A stretch of DNA of 64,000 nt from an uncultured Brachyspira sp. (GCF_944388875.1 NZ_CALXKQ010000001.1:248001-312000), one strand, 5' to 3'. Counted from the stretch's first letter, positions 54,861 through 64,000 are shown. Translations and numbers: made by a program. The notes: generated by a model from the sequence alone, not told the origin.

Positions 54861-56327
54861 TTAAGCTTTTTTAGTTTGAATATCCTCGTCTGGGAATCTT
54901 TTCATACCGTTTCCAACAAAACCAGCTACTAAATAAACTATAGAGCCTAATAAACCAGCAAGTATAGGAGCTTCAACCCAGCCAACATTTAATTTTAATA
55001 TAAATATTGTACTAGTAATTAATCCAACAAGCATAGAAAGTAATGCAGCTGTTATATTGGCTTTAACAATAGGTCTCATCATAATAGGACCAACAAACAT
55101 AGCTATCAAACCGCCAGTACCTATATAAGCTATTTGATTTAACATACCTTGAGGAGCAAGATATGTTAATATTACACCCCATACGCCTGTAAATATAACT
55201 CCGAATCTATTAATTAATGGACTGCTTTTCTCAGGATTTCCAGATATAGAAACAATTAAATCGTGTGAAAGAGCTGAAGCCAAAGCCTGTAATACAGAGC
55301 TTATAGTAGATAACATCGCAAACAAGATGAACAATATTATAAGTCCTTCAATTGCAGGCGGTAAATAAGTAGTTAAGAATACTGGCATAGCACTGTCTGG
55401 ATTAGCCAAACCAGGTTGTTTATAGAACATATAAAGACCTGTTATAGGAATAAGACTTAATATAATTCCTATAGGAGCCATTATAAGAGCCATTAATGGT
55501 ATATTAACATTATCTTTGAATGATAAGAATCTAACTGACATATAAGGCAATGTTGTTGTGAATAAGAAAGCATAAATAAATACCAAAAATACACTGTATT
55601 TAGCTTCACCATAAGGAACTGAACTTTCTGGGTTAATAAATTCAGGTTTCATTTCACCTACTTTTTGTATAAGTTCCAATAAAGGTATATCTTTAACTAT
55701 AGTAAAGTATACTATTAAAGAAGCTACAACCATACCCATACACATTATAGTATCAGTAACAGCAACTGCAAGCAAACCGCCTTGTACTGTAAATATAATG
55801 ATAACTATCATCAATATAATAGAAGCTGTATGTTCAGGAATACCAAGCCATTGAGAAGCAACCAAACCAACAGCTCTGATTTGTCCTATTATGTATACAG
55901 ATAAGAATACAAAAGTAGCTAAACCGCCTAATCCATGTACAATTCTTTTCTGTCCGTTTGGACCTCTGTGTGTTGAAGAGATATATTCAGGAACAGTAAA
56001 ACCGCCGCTTTCTTCTGCTCTTCTTTTCATAAATCCGGCAAAAAACAATGTACCGAAAGTTATAGCAGGAGCAAAGAAGAAATTAGCAAATACTTCTATA
56101 GCACCATAAGCATAAGCTGTACCAGGAGAACCAATAAACCCCCAGCCGCTGTAACCTGTAGCCATTAAAGTACCAGCACCTACAAATGCACCTATAGATT
56201 TAGCTCCTAATAAAAAACCTTCAGATGAACCACCAGCATCACCTTTTTTAATTTTCATTTGAGACCAAAAACCAACTCCTATAAGAGCTAAAGAAGATAG
56301 TATAAAGATAATCCAGTTAGCAGTCAT
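54861..56327 (-). CDS. sodium/solute symporter (SSS family) of the arginine operon
   Basis: A 488-residue membrane protein with about 13 helices. SSS features: GFLLGAKSIGAFVGAGTLMA, TGYSGWGFIGSPGTAYAYGA, TDTIMCMGMVVASLIVYFTI and FAMLSTISSVLQALASALSH, the last carrying the Na+-site serines of the family. Its ATG shares one base with the stop of the 38-residue gene upstream. Operons of this type usually carry the ArcD antiporter; here an SSS symporter takes that place, so it probably brings in arginine or another operon substrate. The exact substrate is inference from context. Confidence 0.88.
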   Translation of the reverse strand: MTANWIIFILSSLALIGVGFWSQMKIKKGDAGGSSEGFLLGAKSIGAFVGAGTLMATGYSGWGFIGSPGTAYAYGAIEVFANFFFAPAITFGTLFFAGFMKRRAEESGGFTVPEYISSTHRGPNGQKRIVHGLGGLATFVFLSVYIIGQIRAVGLVASQWLGIPEHTASIILMIVIIIFTVQGGLLAVAVTDTIMCMGMVVASLIVYFTIVKDIPLLELIQKVGEMKPEFINPESSVPYGEAKYSVFLVFIYAFLFTTTLPYMSVRFLSFKDNVNIPLMALIMAPIGIILSLIPITGLYMFYKQPGLANPDSAMPVFLTTYLPPAIEGLIILFILFAMLSTISSVLQALASALSHDLIVSISGNPEKSSPLINRFGVIFTGVWGVILTYLAPQGMLNQIAYIGTGGLIAMFVGPIMMRPIVKANITAALLSMLVGLITSTIFILKLNVGWVEAPILAGLLGSIVYLVAGFVGNGMKRFPDEDIQTKKA

Positions 56328-56443
56328 TATTTATTACCTCCCTTATTCTTATTCATTGCCCTCAAAACGCAAGCTATTATAGGTACAATAACCAATACAA
56401 CGCACCCATAAATAAAATAATCCATTAACCAAGAACCAGTCAT
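56327..56443 (-). CDS. 38-residue membrane protein, symporter accessory subunit
   Basis: A short gene that is easy to overlook. It encodes a single membrane helix protein (MTGSWLMDYFIYGCVVLVIV, then PIIACVLRAMNKNKGGNK) with a positively charged C-terminus that should remain inside. AAGGAGT stands 7-8 bases before ATG. Its stop overlaps the symporter start (TAATG), which indicates translational coupling. Small single-helix subunits of this kind accompany several Na+-coupled transporters. Coupling, ribosome site and composition all support a real gene; function is inferred. Confidence 0.8.
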   Translation of the reverse strand: MTGSWLMDYFIYGCVVLVIVPIIACVLRAMNKNKGGNK

Positions 56444-56454
56444 ATTTCACACTC

Positions 56455-56487
56455 CTTGAAAAACAACGGGAGGCTTTAACCTCCCGC
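56455..56487 (-). terminator. hairpin inside the arginine operon
   Basis: CGGGAGG at 56467-56473 pairs with CCTCCCG at 56480-56486, and the minus strand continues with TTGTTTTTC. It lies between the amidinotransferase gene and the small membrane protein gene and could end part of the transcripts, lowering symporter and arcA expression. Confidence 0.7.
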
Positions 56488-56506
56488 TAAAAAATTTTAA
56501 TTTATT

Positions 56507-57661
56507 TTACCACTTTTTAACTTCCCATTTTTTGTAAGTAACAAGAGTAGGATCATCAACAGCCTTAGGGAAATAATCCTGACATGTTCCTTCACGGTAA
56601 ACGTCAGCAGTAGCACAGTGTAAACCGCCTCCGAATGGGTAAGCATCACGGAATGGAACAGGAATAACATTCATTCCTAATTTATCCATTTGCTCTAATT
56701 GATTAGTTTCGCTAGCTTCTACTAATACTGTTTTATGGTCTAATACAAGACAGTTCATAGACAACCAAACACTAGAATAACAAAGTGGTGGAGGATCTTT
56801 GTGAGCAGGCTGAGCAGCATCAACAATTTCCCAACCATTTGCTTCAAATATTTTTCTTTGTTCTGTAGGAAGTTTTCTAGTAGGGTTATTAATTATCAAA
56901 CCAGGTCTCAATGGAACAAATGTAGCATCAATGTGTATTGGATAAGGGTCTCCAGGGAAGTTTACAGCATGTACTCTAAAGTCTGGATATTGTCTTCTTA
57001 ACCATTCCATAGCTTTTCTATTAGTAGTTAAACCATGCTGACAGAACAAGTCTTTACCAATTCTCATAATATCAGCAGCATCGAATAGAATTTCATGCTC
57101 AGTTGTTACCATGTGTAATTTTGCTGTTCTTTCTAATAAGATTTCTTCAGTTACATTTCCGTCAAAATAATGCATATCATAGCTGGCATCTCCAAGTTCA
57201 GGACGAGGTGCTGATATCCATCTGAATTCTGGATCATCATCAAAATATTGTCTTAATATTGGTGAATAAGCCAAATATTCAAAGTATCTGGATCTGAAAG
57301 ACATAGGTGCTGAAATAATGTCGCTTCCTATAGTAAGAAGTACATCTCTAGGAGGCATACATCCAAACATACTTCCTGTCATAAAATGAGGTGTTACTAC
57401 TGCTTGGTTCCACTGAATAGGAGTAGGTCTGTCTACTTTTACTCCATGTTTTTCTAGGATTTTGCAAAGGTTATCTAATTGAGCATTAGCCTTTTCTACT
57501 GTATCCAATGGTCTTGGACCTGTCATACCTCGCATTGGACTATTAAGCGGTACTTTAGCTTTTGAAGCAGGTTCAGAAGGTGCAATACAACAATTGTCTG
57601 CTCTACCTACTATAACATGTTTCAAAGGATCAAAATCATTCCATGAATTAACTATTTTCAT
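56507..57661 (-). CDS. amidinotransferase (glycine amidinotransferase family)
   Basis: A 384-residue enzyme of the arginine:glycine amidinotransferase family, related to arginine deiminase in fold. Key segments: VNSWNDFDPLKHVIVGRADN, DASYDMHYFDG, HGLTTNRKAMEWLRRQYPDF, FPGDPYPIHIDATFVPLRPG (catalytic Asp/His region) and YPFGGGLHCATADVYREG with the catalytic Cys at about 350. It would move the amidino group of arginine to an acceptor (glycine in animals), releasing ornithine. It is third in the operon after arcB and arcC. Acceptor is unknown; a deiminase-like hydrolysis is another possibility. Confidence 0.85.
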   Translation of the reverse strand: MKIVNSWNDFDPLKHVIVGRADNCCIAPSEPASKAKVPLNSPMRGMTGPRPLDTVEKANAQLDNLCKILEKHGVKVDRPTPIQWNQAVVTPHFMTGSMFGCMPPRDVLLTIGSDIISAPMSFRSRYFEYLAYSPILRQYFDDDPEFRWISAPRPELGDASYDMHYFDGNVTEEILLERTAKLHMVTTEHEILFDAADIMRIGKDLFCQHGLTTNRKAMEWLRRQYPDFRVHAVNFPGDPYPIHIDATFVPLRPGLIINNPTRKLPTEQRKIFEANGWEIVDAAQPAHKDPPPLCYSSVWLSMNCLVLDHKTVLVEASETNQLEQMDKLGMNVIPVPFRDAYPFGGGLHCATADVYREGTCQDYFPKAVDDPTLVTYKKWEVKKW

Positions 57662-57757
57662 ATGGATCTCCTTTTTATTTTTTTATATAAATAATTGATT
57701 ATACAACTATTTATTTCTAATGTAAAGTACTAAAATTTTAGACAGTATAAAGTAAAG

Positions 57758-58678
57758 TTATTTTATAACTATTGTTCCTGTTTTTCCTGCTATTCCATCT
57801 GCAGCTTTTTCCAAAGAGGTAATTAAAGCCTTACGTCCTGATTTAGATTCTGCAAACATCATAGCTGCTTTTACTTTAGGAAGCATAGAACCTGGAGCAA
57901 AATGTCCTTCATCTATATATTTTTTAGATTCATCTATAGTCATTTTTGAAAGCCATTCTTCATTAGACTTGCCAAAATTAATAGCAACTTTTTCTACTGC
58001 TGTCAATATTATCAAATAATCAGCATCTAGTATTTCTGCTATCTTAGCTGAAGCAAAATCTTTATCTATAACAGCTGGAATACCAATTAATTTATCGCCA
58101 TCAACATAAACAGGTATTCCGCCTCCGCCTACAGTAATAACAACTGTACCAGCATCCATTAATGTTTTTACTGTATCTTTTTCTACAACATCAACTGGTA
58201 AAGGTGAAGCTACAACTCTTCTATAGCCTCTGCCTGCATCTTCTTTAAATACATCGCCTGTTTTTTTTGCTTGTTCTTCTGCTTCTTCTTTTGAATAAAA
58301 TGAGCCGATTGGCTTGGTAGGATTTTGGAAAGCTTTGTCATTTTTATCAACAACAACTTGGGTAATAACTGTAGCTACATTCTTATTGACTTTCCTACGC
58401 CTCAATTCTTCGCTTATAGCATTCTGAAGATGATAACCAATATAACCTTGACTCATAGCACCGCATTCAGGAAAAGGCATATTTGGTATATTAGAAGCTG
58501 TATCAAAAGCTAAATTAATCATACCAACTTGAGGTCCGTTGCCATGTGCAATAACAACGGTATGTCCTTCCTGTATCAAATCTACTATAGGCTTTGCTGT
58601 ATTTATTACAGCTTCAAGCTGTTCTTTTGGATTATTACCTAAAGCGTTACCGCCTAATGCTACTACTATTTTTCCCAT
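57758..58678 (-). CDS. arcC: carbamate kinase
   Basis: A 306-residue kinase that makes ATP from carbamoyl phosphate and ADP in the last step of the ADI pathway. Blocks: KIVVALGGNALGNNPKEQ, VVIAHGNGPQVGMINLAFD, RRVVASPLPVDVVEKDTVKT, VVITVGGGGIPVYVDGDKLI, VIDKDFASAKIAEILDADYL and FAPGSMLPKVKAAMMFAES. Complete and of normal length. It follows arcB by 70 bases, a gap that holds a 12-base perfect hairpin without T-run. Confidence 0.97.
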   Translation of the reverse strand: MGKIVVALGGNALGNNPKEQLEAVINTAKPIVDLIQEGHTVVIAHGNGPQVGMINLAFDTASNIPNMPFPECGAMSQGYIGYHLQNAISEELRRRKVNKNVATVITQVVVDKNDKAFQNPTKPIGSFYSKEEAEEQAKKTGDVFKEDAGRGYRRVVASPLPVDVVEKDTVKTLMDAGTVVITVGGGGIPVYVDGDKLIGIPAVIDKDFASAKIAEILDADYLIILTAVEKVAINFGKSNEEWLSKMTIDESKKYIDEGHFAPGSMLPKVKAAMMFAESKSGRKALITSLEKAADGIAGKTGTIVIK

Positions 58679-58696
58679 TTATTACTCCATAAATTG

Positions 58697-58731
58697 ATAT
58701 TATAGTGGCAAACTCATTACCACTATAATAT
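58697..58731 (-). promoter_or_regulatory. intercistronic hairpin between arcB and arcC
   Basis: ATATTATAGTGG at 58697-58708 pairs perfectly with CCACTATAATAT at 58720-58731, loop of 11 bases. No T-run follows, so it is more likely an mRNA processing or stability element than a terminator. Confidence 0.6.
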
Positions 58732-58748
58732 TCTTAAAATTTATTTAA

Positions 58749-59747
58749 TTATAGTTTACCAATAGTTGCTACTATAACTGCCTTAATAGTATGCATTCTA
58801 TTTTCTGCTTCATCAAATACTCTTGAATATTTACTTCTAAATACTTCATCTGTTACTTCCATTTCTTTCAAGCCAAATTTTTCATGTATTTCTTTACCTG
58901 TTGTTGTATTTAAATCGTGGAAAGATGGAAGACAATGTAAGAAAATAACATTAGGATTACCTGTTTTCTTAATCATATCCATATTTACTTGATAAGGCTT
59001 CAATAATTTGATACGTTGTTCAAATTGTGCTTCTTCTCCCATAGATACCCATACATCTGTATAAATAACATCTGCTCCTTTTACATCTTCTATACTCTCG
59101 CTGAAATTAAGAGAAGCTCCTGTTTCTTTTGCCACCTCTTTCATTTCTTTTACTAAATCTTCTGAAGGCCATAATTCTTTAGGAGCAATACCCCAGAATT
59201 CCATTCCCATTTTTGCCGCACCAATCATAAGTGAATTACCCATATTATTTCTAGCATCACCTACATATACAAATTTCACTTTATTAAATGGTTTTGGAAC
59301 ATATTCTCTTACTGTCAAAAAGTCAGCAAGAATTTGAGTTGGGTGATAAAGGTCTGTTAAACCATTCCATACTGGTACTCCAGCATTATTAGCCAATATC
59401 TCTACTGTTTCTTGTTTAAATCCTCTAAACTCTATACCATCATAAAACCTACCTAAAACTTTGGCTGTGTCCTCTATAGATTCTTTCTTGCCCATCTGAC
59501 TATCACTAGAACCTAAGAATGTAACACAGCCGCCTTCATCCATAGTTGCTACTTCAAATGCACACCTTGTCCTAGTTGATGTTTTTTCAAACAAAAGAAC
59601 TATATTTTTTCCTTCTAAAAGATTTCCTTTTATTCCTGCTCTTTTTTTAGCCTTCAAATCAGCAGCTAAATTTAATAAATAATCGATCTCATCAGGAGTA
59701 AAATGTTTTAATGTTAAAAAATTTCTTCCTTTCAAATTTACTGGCAT
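58749..59747 (-). CDS. arcB: ornithine carbamoyltransferase, catabolic
   Basis: A 332-residue enzyme that in this setting cleaves citrulline with phosphate to ornithine and carbamoyl phosphate. Signatures: [20 protein letters not shown] (carbamoyl-phosphate site STRTR), [54 protein letters not shown] and [12 protein letters not shown] with the catalytic Cys. It is the first gene of the operon, behind a strong promoter at 59810-59837, and is assigned as catabolic because of the neighbouring arcA and arcC. Confidence 0.96.
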   Translation of the reverse strand: MPVNLKGRNFLTLKHFTPDEIDYLLNLAADLKAKKRAGIKGNLLEGKNIVLLFEKTSTRTRCAFEVATMDEGGCVTFLGSSDSQMGKKESIEDTAKVLGRFYDGIEFRGFKQETVEILANNAGVPVWNGLTDLYHPTQILADFLTVREYVPKPFNKVKFVYVGDARNNMGNSLMIGAAKMGMEFWGIAPKELWPSEDLVKEMKEVAKETGASLNFSESIEDVKGADVIYTDVWVSMGEEAQFEQRIKLLKPYQVNMDMIKKTGNPNVIFLHCLPSFHDLNTTTGKEIHEKFGLKEMEVTDEVFRSKYSRVFDEAENRMHTIKAVIVATIGKL

Positions 59748-59778
59748 GTTTAACCCCTATTTAGTTTTATTTGTAAGA

Positions 59779-59800
59779 AATAATTAATTATCTAATTATT
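59779..59800 (-). promoter_or_regulatory. inverted repeat at the arginine operon start, possible operator
   Basis: AATAATTA at 59779-59786 and TAATTATT at 59793-59800 form an 8-base inverted repeat with a 6-base spacer, just downstream of the predicted start of transcription. Its AT-rich form recalls ARG boxes bound by ArgR-type regulators, but in AT-rich DNA such repeats also arise by chance. Confidence 0.35.
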
Positions 59801-59809
59801 CATAAAACT

Positions 59810-59837
59810 AGTATATAAACTTTTAATTGCTTGTCAA
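59810..59837 (-). promoter_or_regulatory. promoter of the arginine catabolic operon
   Basis: On the minus strand TTGACA (59837-59832) and TATACT (59815-59810) are separated by 16 bases. Transcription would start near 59803, about 56 bases before the arcB ATG. The rest of the gap to 60089 shows only AT-rich sequence. Confidence 0.7.
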
Positions 59838-60089
59838 GAAAGTACCAAAAAAATATATCAAAGATAACAATTAAAGGAAAAATTTAATATAAAATGTGAA
59901 TATATAATCATTAATAGTAATTAATAAAGATAATAAAAAATATATATATTGTAAAATTTAGATACAAAATAGTAAATAACTTATACAAAAACAATAATAT
60001 AATTTAACAAAATAATAAAATTAAGTTATAAATACGTATGTTAATACTATACCATAGAATACTATAAAAGAATAAAAAATAATTACTAT

Positions 60090-60959
60090 TTATTTTATAC
60101 TGCCGCCTATTTCACATATAAATATAGCAGACATCATACATATACCCCCTATAACAAAATTAACAGTAAGAGGGTCTTTCATAAATATAATACCGCACAA
60201 AGCTCCTAAAAATGATTCTAAACTCAATATTATACCAGCTTTGCTAGGAGCAACATATTTTTGAGATACTGTTTGTAATAGATAGGCTATACCAGTTGCA
60301 CCTATTGCTAAATAAGAAAGAGAATATATGCTTTCACTGGATACAGCATCTATATTAAAAGGTCTTGATGTAATAATACCAATTGATAAAGAAATTAATC
60401 CTGCTATTATAAGCTGCAATGCTGACATTACAATACTATCTACATAATTAAGTATTTTATCAACAAGCATCAAATGCACCGCAAAAACCACAGCACATAA
60501 AAGAACAAGTAAATCGCCTGCTTTAATAGAACCTATGCCGTCAAATGATGTTAATAAGTATAAACCTATTACTGTTATAATAGCTGCTATAAATGCTGCA
60601 ATATGAGGTCTTTTTTTATACATAATCCAAGTAAAAAACGGAAGCAATATTACATAAGAGCCTGTAAAAAATGCTACTTTTGAAGCTGTGATAAATTTAG
60701 TACCCATTGTTTGAAGGAAAAAACCCAAGAAAAGAGCAATTCCTACTGGTATTGATAATAATATATCTTTTCTCTTTACATTGATAATTTTTTTGAAAAA
60801 TATAATTGATAAAAATATACCGCCTGCAAGATTCCTAAATCCTACAAGATAAAAAGGGTCTATTTCCTGAACAACTACTTTAACTGCAACAAAGCTATAG
60901 CCCCAAATTAATGCAGTTAAAAACATTCCAATAGTACCTAGTCTTTCCTTATTAGCCAT
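60090..60959 (-). CDS. DMT superfamily (EamA) transporter
   Basis: A 289-residue membrane protein with ten helices in two EamA halves. Typical blocks: GMFLTALIWGYSFVAVKVVV near the N-terminus, FLGFFLQTMGTKFITASKVA followed by FFTGSYVILLPFFTW (end of the first half), and SYLAIGATGIAYLLQTVSQK then SLESFLGALCGIIF (second half). It probably exports metabolites or amino acids; the substrate is unknown. It follows the ankyrin gene by 43 bases and may be co-transcribed with it. Confidence 0.92.
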   Translation of the reverse strand: MANKERLGTIGMFLTALIWGYSFVAVKVVVQEIDPFYLVGFRNLAGGIFLSIIFFKKIINVKRKDILLSIPVGIALFLGFFLQTMGTKFITASKVAFFTGSYVILLPFFTWIMYKKRPHIAAFIAAIITVIGLYLLTSFDGIGSIKAGDLLVLLCAVVFAVHLMLVDKILNYVDSIVMSALQLIIAGLISLSIGIITSRPFNIDAVSSESIYSLSYLAIGATGIAYLLQTVSQKYVAPSKAGIILSLESFLGALCGIIFMKDPLTVNFVIGGICMMSAIFICEIGGSIK

Positions 60960-61002
60960 ATTTTATAATCCGATTAATATTAAAAATGAAAGATGTAAAA
61001 AA

Positions 61003-62643
61003 TCAAGATTTTAATTTACTTTGAAATAAATTAACTATTTTACTATAGCCTTTCTCTTTAGCAATATAATACTCTTTTTCTAATATATTTTCACTAAAAT
61101 CATCTATTTCATAGTATTTAATTAACTTCTCACATATCTCAAAATATCCATTTGAAGAAGCAATATATAATGCTGTACATCCATTAGCATTTTGATCTTT
61201 AATTGAGGCATTATTCTCTAATAAGTAATCAACAACATCCAATCTTCCATTATCAGCAGCTATCATCAAAGCAGTTTCTTTAAATTTACTCTTTTTATCG
61301 ATAATATCTGGATACAAATCTAAAATATATTTAACTATATTCATATACCCTTTAGCACAAGCAAACATAAAGGCATTCCATCCATTCACATCATTTTCTT
61401 CTATATTGACGCCTTTTTCAACTAAATATTTTACAGATTTAAGATTATCATATATAACAGACCACATTAAAGGAGTAATACTCTCGCCGCTTTTATTTAA
61501 TGACATTCCATTTAATAAAAGAAGCTCAACTATATCTATATTTCCAGATATTAATGCATGTACAATAGCATTTCTATCTATACTGTCTATAGCATTTATA
61601 TATGCATTATTATCAAGTAAAGTTTTTACTATCTCTATATTACCAATGTATGAAGCATACATAAGGGGAGTTACATCATCATCATCAGCTTGATTAATAT
61701 TAACATTATACTTTATAAGCAAATCTATAATTTCCTTACTTTCATTCTCTATAGCTGAAATCAAAGCAGATTTACCGTTATCAGATACTCCATTAGGAGA
61801 TACGCCATTCATAAGCAAATAGTTTACTATATCTTTATGTCCTGCAGAAGCGGCAATTGCCATAGCTTTAGGTGCTTTCTTTTTAGAGTTATCAAAGAAA
61901 TACCTTACAACATCCAAGTGTCCGTTATAAGCTGCTGATATAAATGCACTTGAAAATACATTATGCTGTTTATTTGTCCCTAATTTTGAATGTATATAAT
62001 GAACCAATGCCAAATTTCCGCTTATAGCTGCTACAGTTAAAGAATATTTGGGTATCTCTATATTACCCCTATTAAGTATATATTCAACTATATCAATATT
62101 GCCGCTGGATATGGCATAGGATAAAACAGTTTCTTCATATATATCAACATCATCGATATTGGCATTATGATCTATTAAGAATTCAACTGCTTCAAAATTC
62201 GATTTCTGACATGAATACATCAAAGGTGTAACATTAATATCTGTTTTAGCATTAACATCAGCACCATTTTCAACAAGTATCTTTATTATATCAAGATAAT
62301 TCTCAGAACATGCATAATGCAAAGGAGTTTCGCTATTGCAGTTGCTTAAATTTACAGAAGCTCCATTTTTTATTAATATATTTACTATATCAGTATGACC
62401 ATTGGCACAAGCATTCATTAATGGTGTTATATATAGTTGATCTGGTTTATTCGGATCTGCCCCAGCTTTAAGTAATAATTCAACTATTTCTTTATATCCT
62501 GATTTTGAAGCATGTGTTAAAGGAGTTAAACCTAATATATTGCTTAAATTTATATCTATATCCTTATTCTTTAATAAAATTTCAACAGCTAAAATATTAT
62601 TATTAGCTGATGCCTCATGCAATTCAATCTCAATCTCTCTCAT
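61003..62643 (-). CDS. ankyrin repeat protein
   Basis: A 546-residue protein made almost wholly of ankyrin repeats, about 15 units of 30-35 residues. Good units include GLTPLTHASKSGYKEIVELL, LYITPLMNACANGHTDIVNI, SETPLHYACSENYLDIIKIL and VTPLMYASYIGNIEIVKTLL. No signal peptide or membrane helix is visible, so it is probably cytoplasmic or exported by an unseen route. Middle units (about 200-260) are more divergent. Brachyspira-like genomes hold many such proteins; partners are unknown. Confidence 0.93.
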   Translation of the reverse strand: MREIEIELHEASANNNILAVEILLKNKDIDINLSNILGLTPLTHASKSGYKEIVELLLKAGADPNKPDQLYITPLMNACANGHTDIVNILIKNGASVNLSNCNSETPLHYACSENYLDIIKILVENGADVNAKTDINVTPLMYSCQKSNFEAVEFLIDHNANIDDVDIYEETVLSYAISSGNIDIVEYILNRGNIEIPKYSLTVAAISGNLALVHYIHSKLGTNKQHNVFSSAFISAAYNGHLDVVRYFFDNSKKKAPKAMAIAASAGHKDIVNYLLMNGVSPNGVSDNGKSALISAIENESKEIIDLLIKYNVNINQADDDDVTPLMYASYIGNIEIVKTLLDNNAYINAIDSIDRNAIVHALISGNIDIVELLLLNGMSLNKSGESITPLMWSVIYDNLKSVKYLVEKGVNIEENDVNGWNAFMFACAKGYMNIVKYILDLYPDIIDKKSKFKETALMIAADNGRLDVVDYLLENNASIKDQNANGCTALYIASSNGYFEICEKLIKYYEIDDFSENILEKEYYIAKEKGYSKIVNLFQSKLKS

Positions 62644-62802
62644 AACTAATAAACCTCATTTATTACAAATTTAATATAAAAGATTAAATAGTCAAATATA
62701 TTTTTATTATTTTTGAGTTTTTTATGTGGCTGTCATTATAAATTAATTATGTTAATTTAACAATATTTTTTTAAAAATTTTTTAAAAATAGTAAAAAAAA
62801 TA

Positions 62803-64000
62803 TTACTGCATTATCATAAATGCAATAGTAGCTATAGAGCAGTATATAGCAGTTCCAATTATATCACATATAGAAGTAAGCATAGGTGCTCCGCTTATTG
62901 CAGGATCAATATTAAATTTTGTTAATATAAATGGAAGAGAAAGACCTATCACGCTGCCTATAAAAACTATGCTAAACATTGATACGCCTACAATAGAAGC
63001 TATTTCCAATCCTCCGCGTATTATTCCTAGTATATATGCTCCTACTGCCATACTTAAACCCAATATAGAAGCCACTATCATTTCTTTTGAAAGCATATAA
63101 AACCAATCTTTAAGTACAACATCTCCAATAGCAAGCGAACGTATAACAAGCGTAGCAGACTGACTTCCAGCATTGCCTCCGCTGCCTATAAGAAGGGGAA
63201 GAAATACAACCAAAACTATATGTTTCTGCAAAGTATTTTGAAATATTCCTATTACGCCTCCTGAAAATATATTTATAAATACTAATATTAAAAGCCATAA
63301 TATTCTCTGCTTATACAATGTTAATATTGGAGTAATTTTTAAATTATCATCAAATTGATCCTCGCTTGAAGTAATACCAGCCATTTTATGAAAATCATCA
63401 GTATACTCTTCTTCGGCAATATCCATTATATCATCTATTGTAACTATTCCTATCATATAATGCCTGTCATCAACAACAGCAAGAGAATGAAGATTATATT
63501 TTTTTATTATATCAATAGCATTTTCCTGTTCATCATAAACGGATATATAAGGACAATTATTGATTATCTCTGATATAAGTACATCTTTATCAGTAAAAAA
63601 TAATTTTCTTAAAGTAATAGAACCCATTAATGTTCTTCTTGAATCTATTACATAAATAGTAGTATAAGTTTCAGAATCTTCTATATTGCTTCTTACATAT
63701 TCAAATGCCTCTCCGACAGTCCAATCAGGTTTTATTGTTATATATTTTGGCGTCATCAAACGACCGATACTTCCTTCTGGATATGCAAGCAGCCATGAAG
63801 CCATCTCTCTCTCTTCGCTGCCTAATAATTTTAATATATTTTCAGACATCTCCTGAGGTATTGACTCTAAAAAATATGTTCTGTCATCAGGATTAATATT
63901 TTCAAGCAAATCTTTAATATCAGCATTATCCGTATTTTCTATGATTCTTTGCTGATCTATTGGAACAAGCTCTGGGAAAACACCTAAACGATAATCTCTT
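62803..64000 (-). CDS. mgtE: magnesium transporter MgtE, N-terminus beyond window
   Basis: Mg2+ channel/transporter, at least 398 residues visible; the frame stays open to base 64000, so the start is outside the window. The visible part begins in the N domain (FPELVPIDQQRIIENTDNAD, LLGSEEREMASWLLAYPEGS), continues with GRLMTPKYITIKPDWTVGEA and two CBS domains, and ends in the membrane domain with VVFLPLLIGSGGNAGSQSAT, the family signature, and DPAISGAPMLTSICDIIGTA with the ion-site Asp. Confidence 0.95.
   Translation of the reverse strand, partial: RDYRLGVFPELVPIDQQRIIENTDNADIKDLLENINPDDRTYFLESIPQEMSENILKLLGSEEREMASWLLAYPEGSIGRLMTPKYITIKPDWTVGEAFEYVRSNIEDSETYTTIYVIDSRRTLMGSITLRKLFFTDKDVLISEIINNCPYISVYDEQENAIDIIKKYNLHSLAVVDDRHYMIGIVTIDDIMDIAEEEYTDDFHKMAGITSSEDQFDDNLKITPILTLYKQRILWLLILVFINIFSGGVIGIFQNTLQKHIVLVVFLPLLIGSGGNAGSQSATLVIRSLAIGDVVLKDWFYMLSKEMIVASILGLSMAVGAYILGIIRGGLEIASIVGVSMFSIVFIGSVIGLSLPFILTKFNIDPAISGAPMLTSICDIIGTAIYCSIATIAFMIMQ

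Overview
The window looks like chromosome of an anaerobic, host-associated spirochaete, most probably Brachyspira. The DNA is very AT-rich. It carries a single-domain flagellar FlgJ as found in spirochaetes, many lipoproteins, an arginine deiminase locus, ManNAc-6-P epimerase beside a PTS permease, glutathione peroxidase and thiol peroxidase, and a class A RNase P RNA. The genus assignment is recognition, not a database result.

Layout. 0-9.2 kb (minus): end of a MATE transporter, a sugar ABC transporter (two permeases and a lipoprotein binding protein, no ATPase), flgJ, a large chemoreceptor with an unusual C-terminal domain, and murJ. 9.3-13 kb (plus): a rhodanese without a normal start codon, a DUF2752 protein and two outer-membrane proteins. 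13-15.2 kb: accessory island with two copies of a modular repeat, a promoter followed by a 15.6-copy AGCCA tandem repeat, an FkbM methyltransferase and a relic of an Rpn-family gene. 15.3-24 kb: polA, a GrpB-like gene, a lipoprotein with two cystatin-like repeats, a vWA protein, an unknown protein and a DUF4132 protein. 24-28 kb (minus): a frameshifted oppA, a structured GGAGG-loop element, moxR with a BatD-like gene, and an outer-membrane protein. 28-36 kb: MATE pump behind a leader hairpin, an SDR, gyrA, EIIBC, nanE and a receiver protein. 36-40 kb (plus): a DUF115 protein, an RluA synthase, tpx and gpx. 40-48 kb: decay zone with an intact Rpn-family gene, several pseudogenes, cutC, azlCD, a damaged signal peptidase, the third modular repeat, rnpB and a transposase scar. 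48-52 kb: mtnN, ptsI and a lipoprotein. 52-60 kb (minus): pta and the arginine catabolic operon arcB-arcC-amidinotransferase-38 aa protein-SSS symporter-arcA. 60-64 kb (minus): a DMT transporter, an ankyrin protein and mgtE, which runs off the window.

How the genes work together. The arginine operon can import substrate (symporter plus small subunit), deiminate arginine, phosphorolyse citrulline and make ATP from carbamoyl phosphate; pta next to it is a second substrate-level phosphorylation step. The amidinotransferase offers another arginine-to-ornithine route. EI, EIIBC and NanE suit amino-sugar use.

Best candidates for something new: (1) at 25.75-25.87 kb, a roughly 120-nt imperfect hairpin that puts three GGAGG motifs in loops, like a CsrA-sponge RNA, and also has three in-frame ATG codons each behind a Shine-Dalgarno; (2) an AGCCA repeat inside a short leader ORF, where only one reading frame in three runs into the FkbM start; (3) a repeat family present three times, with GC-rich motifs kept at fixed distances in unconserved AT-rich DNA.
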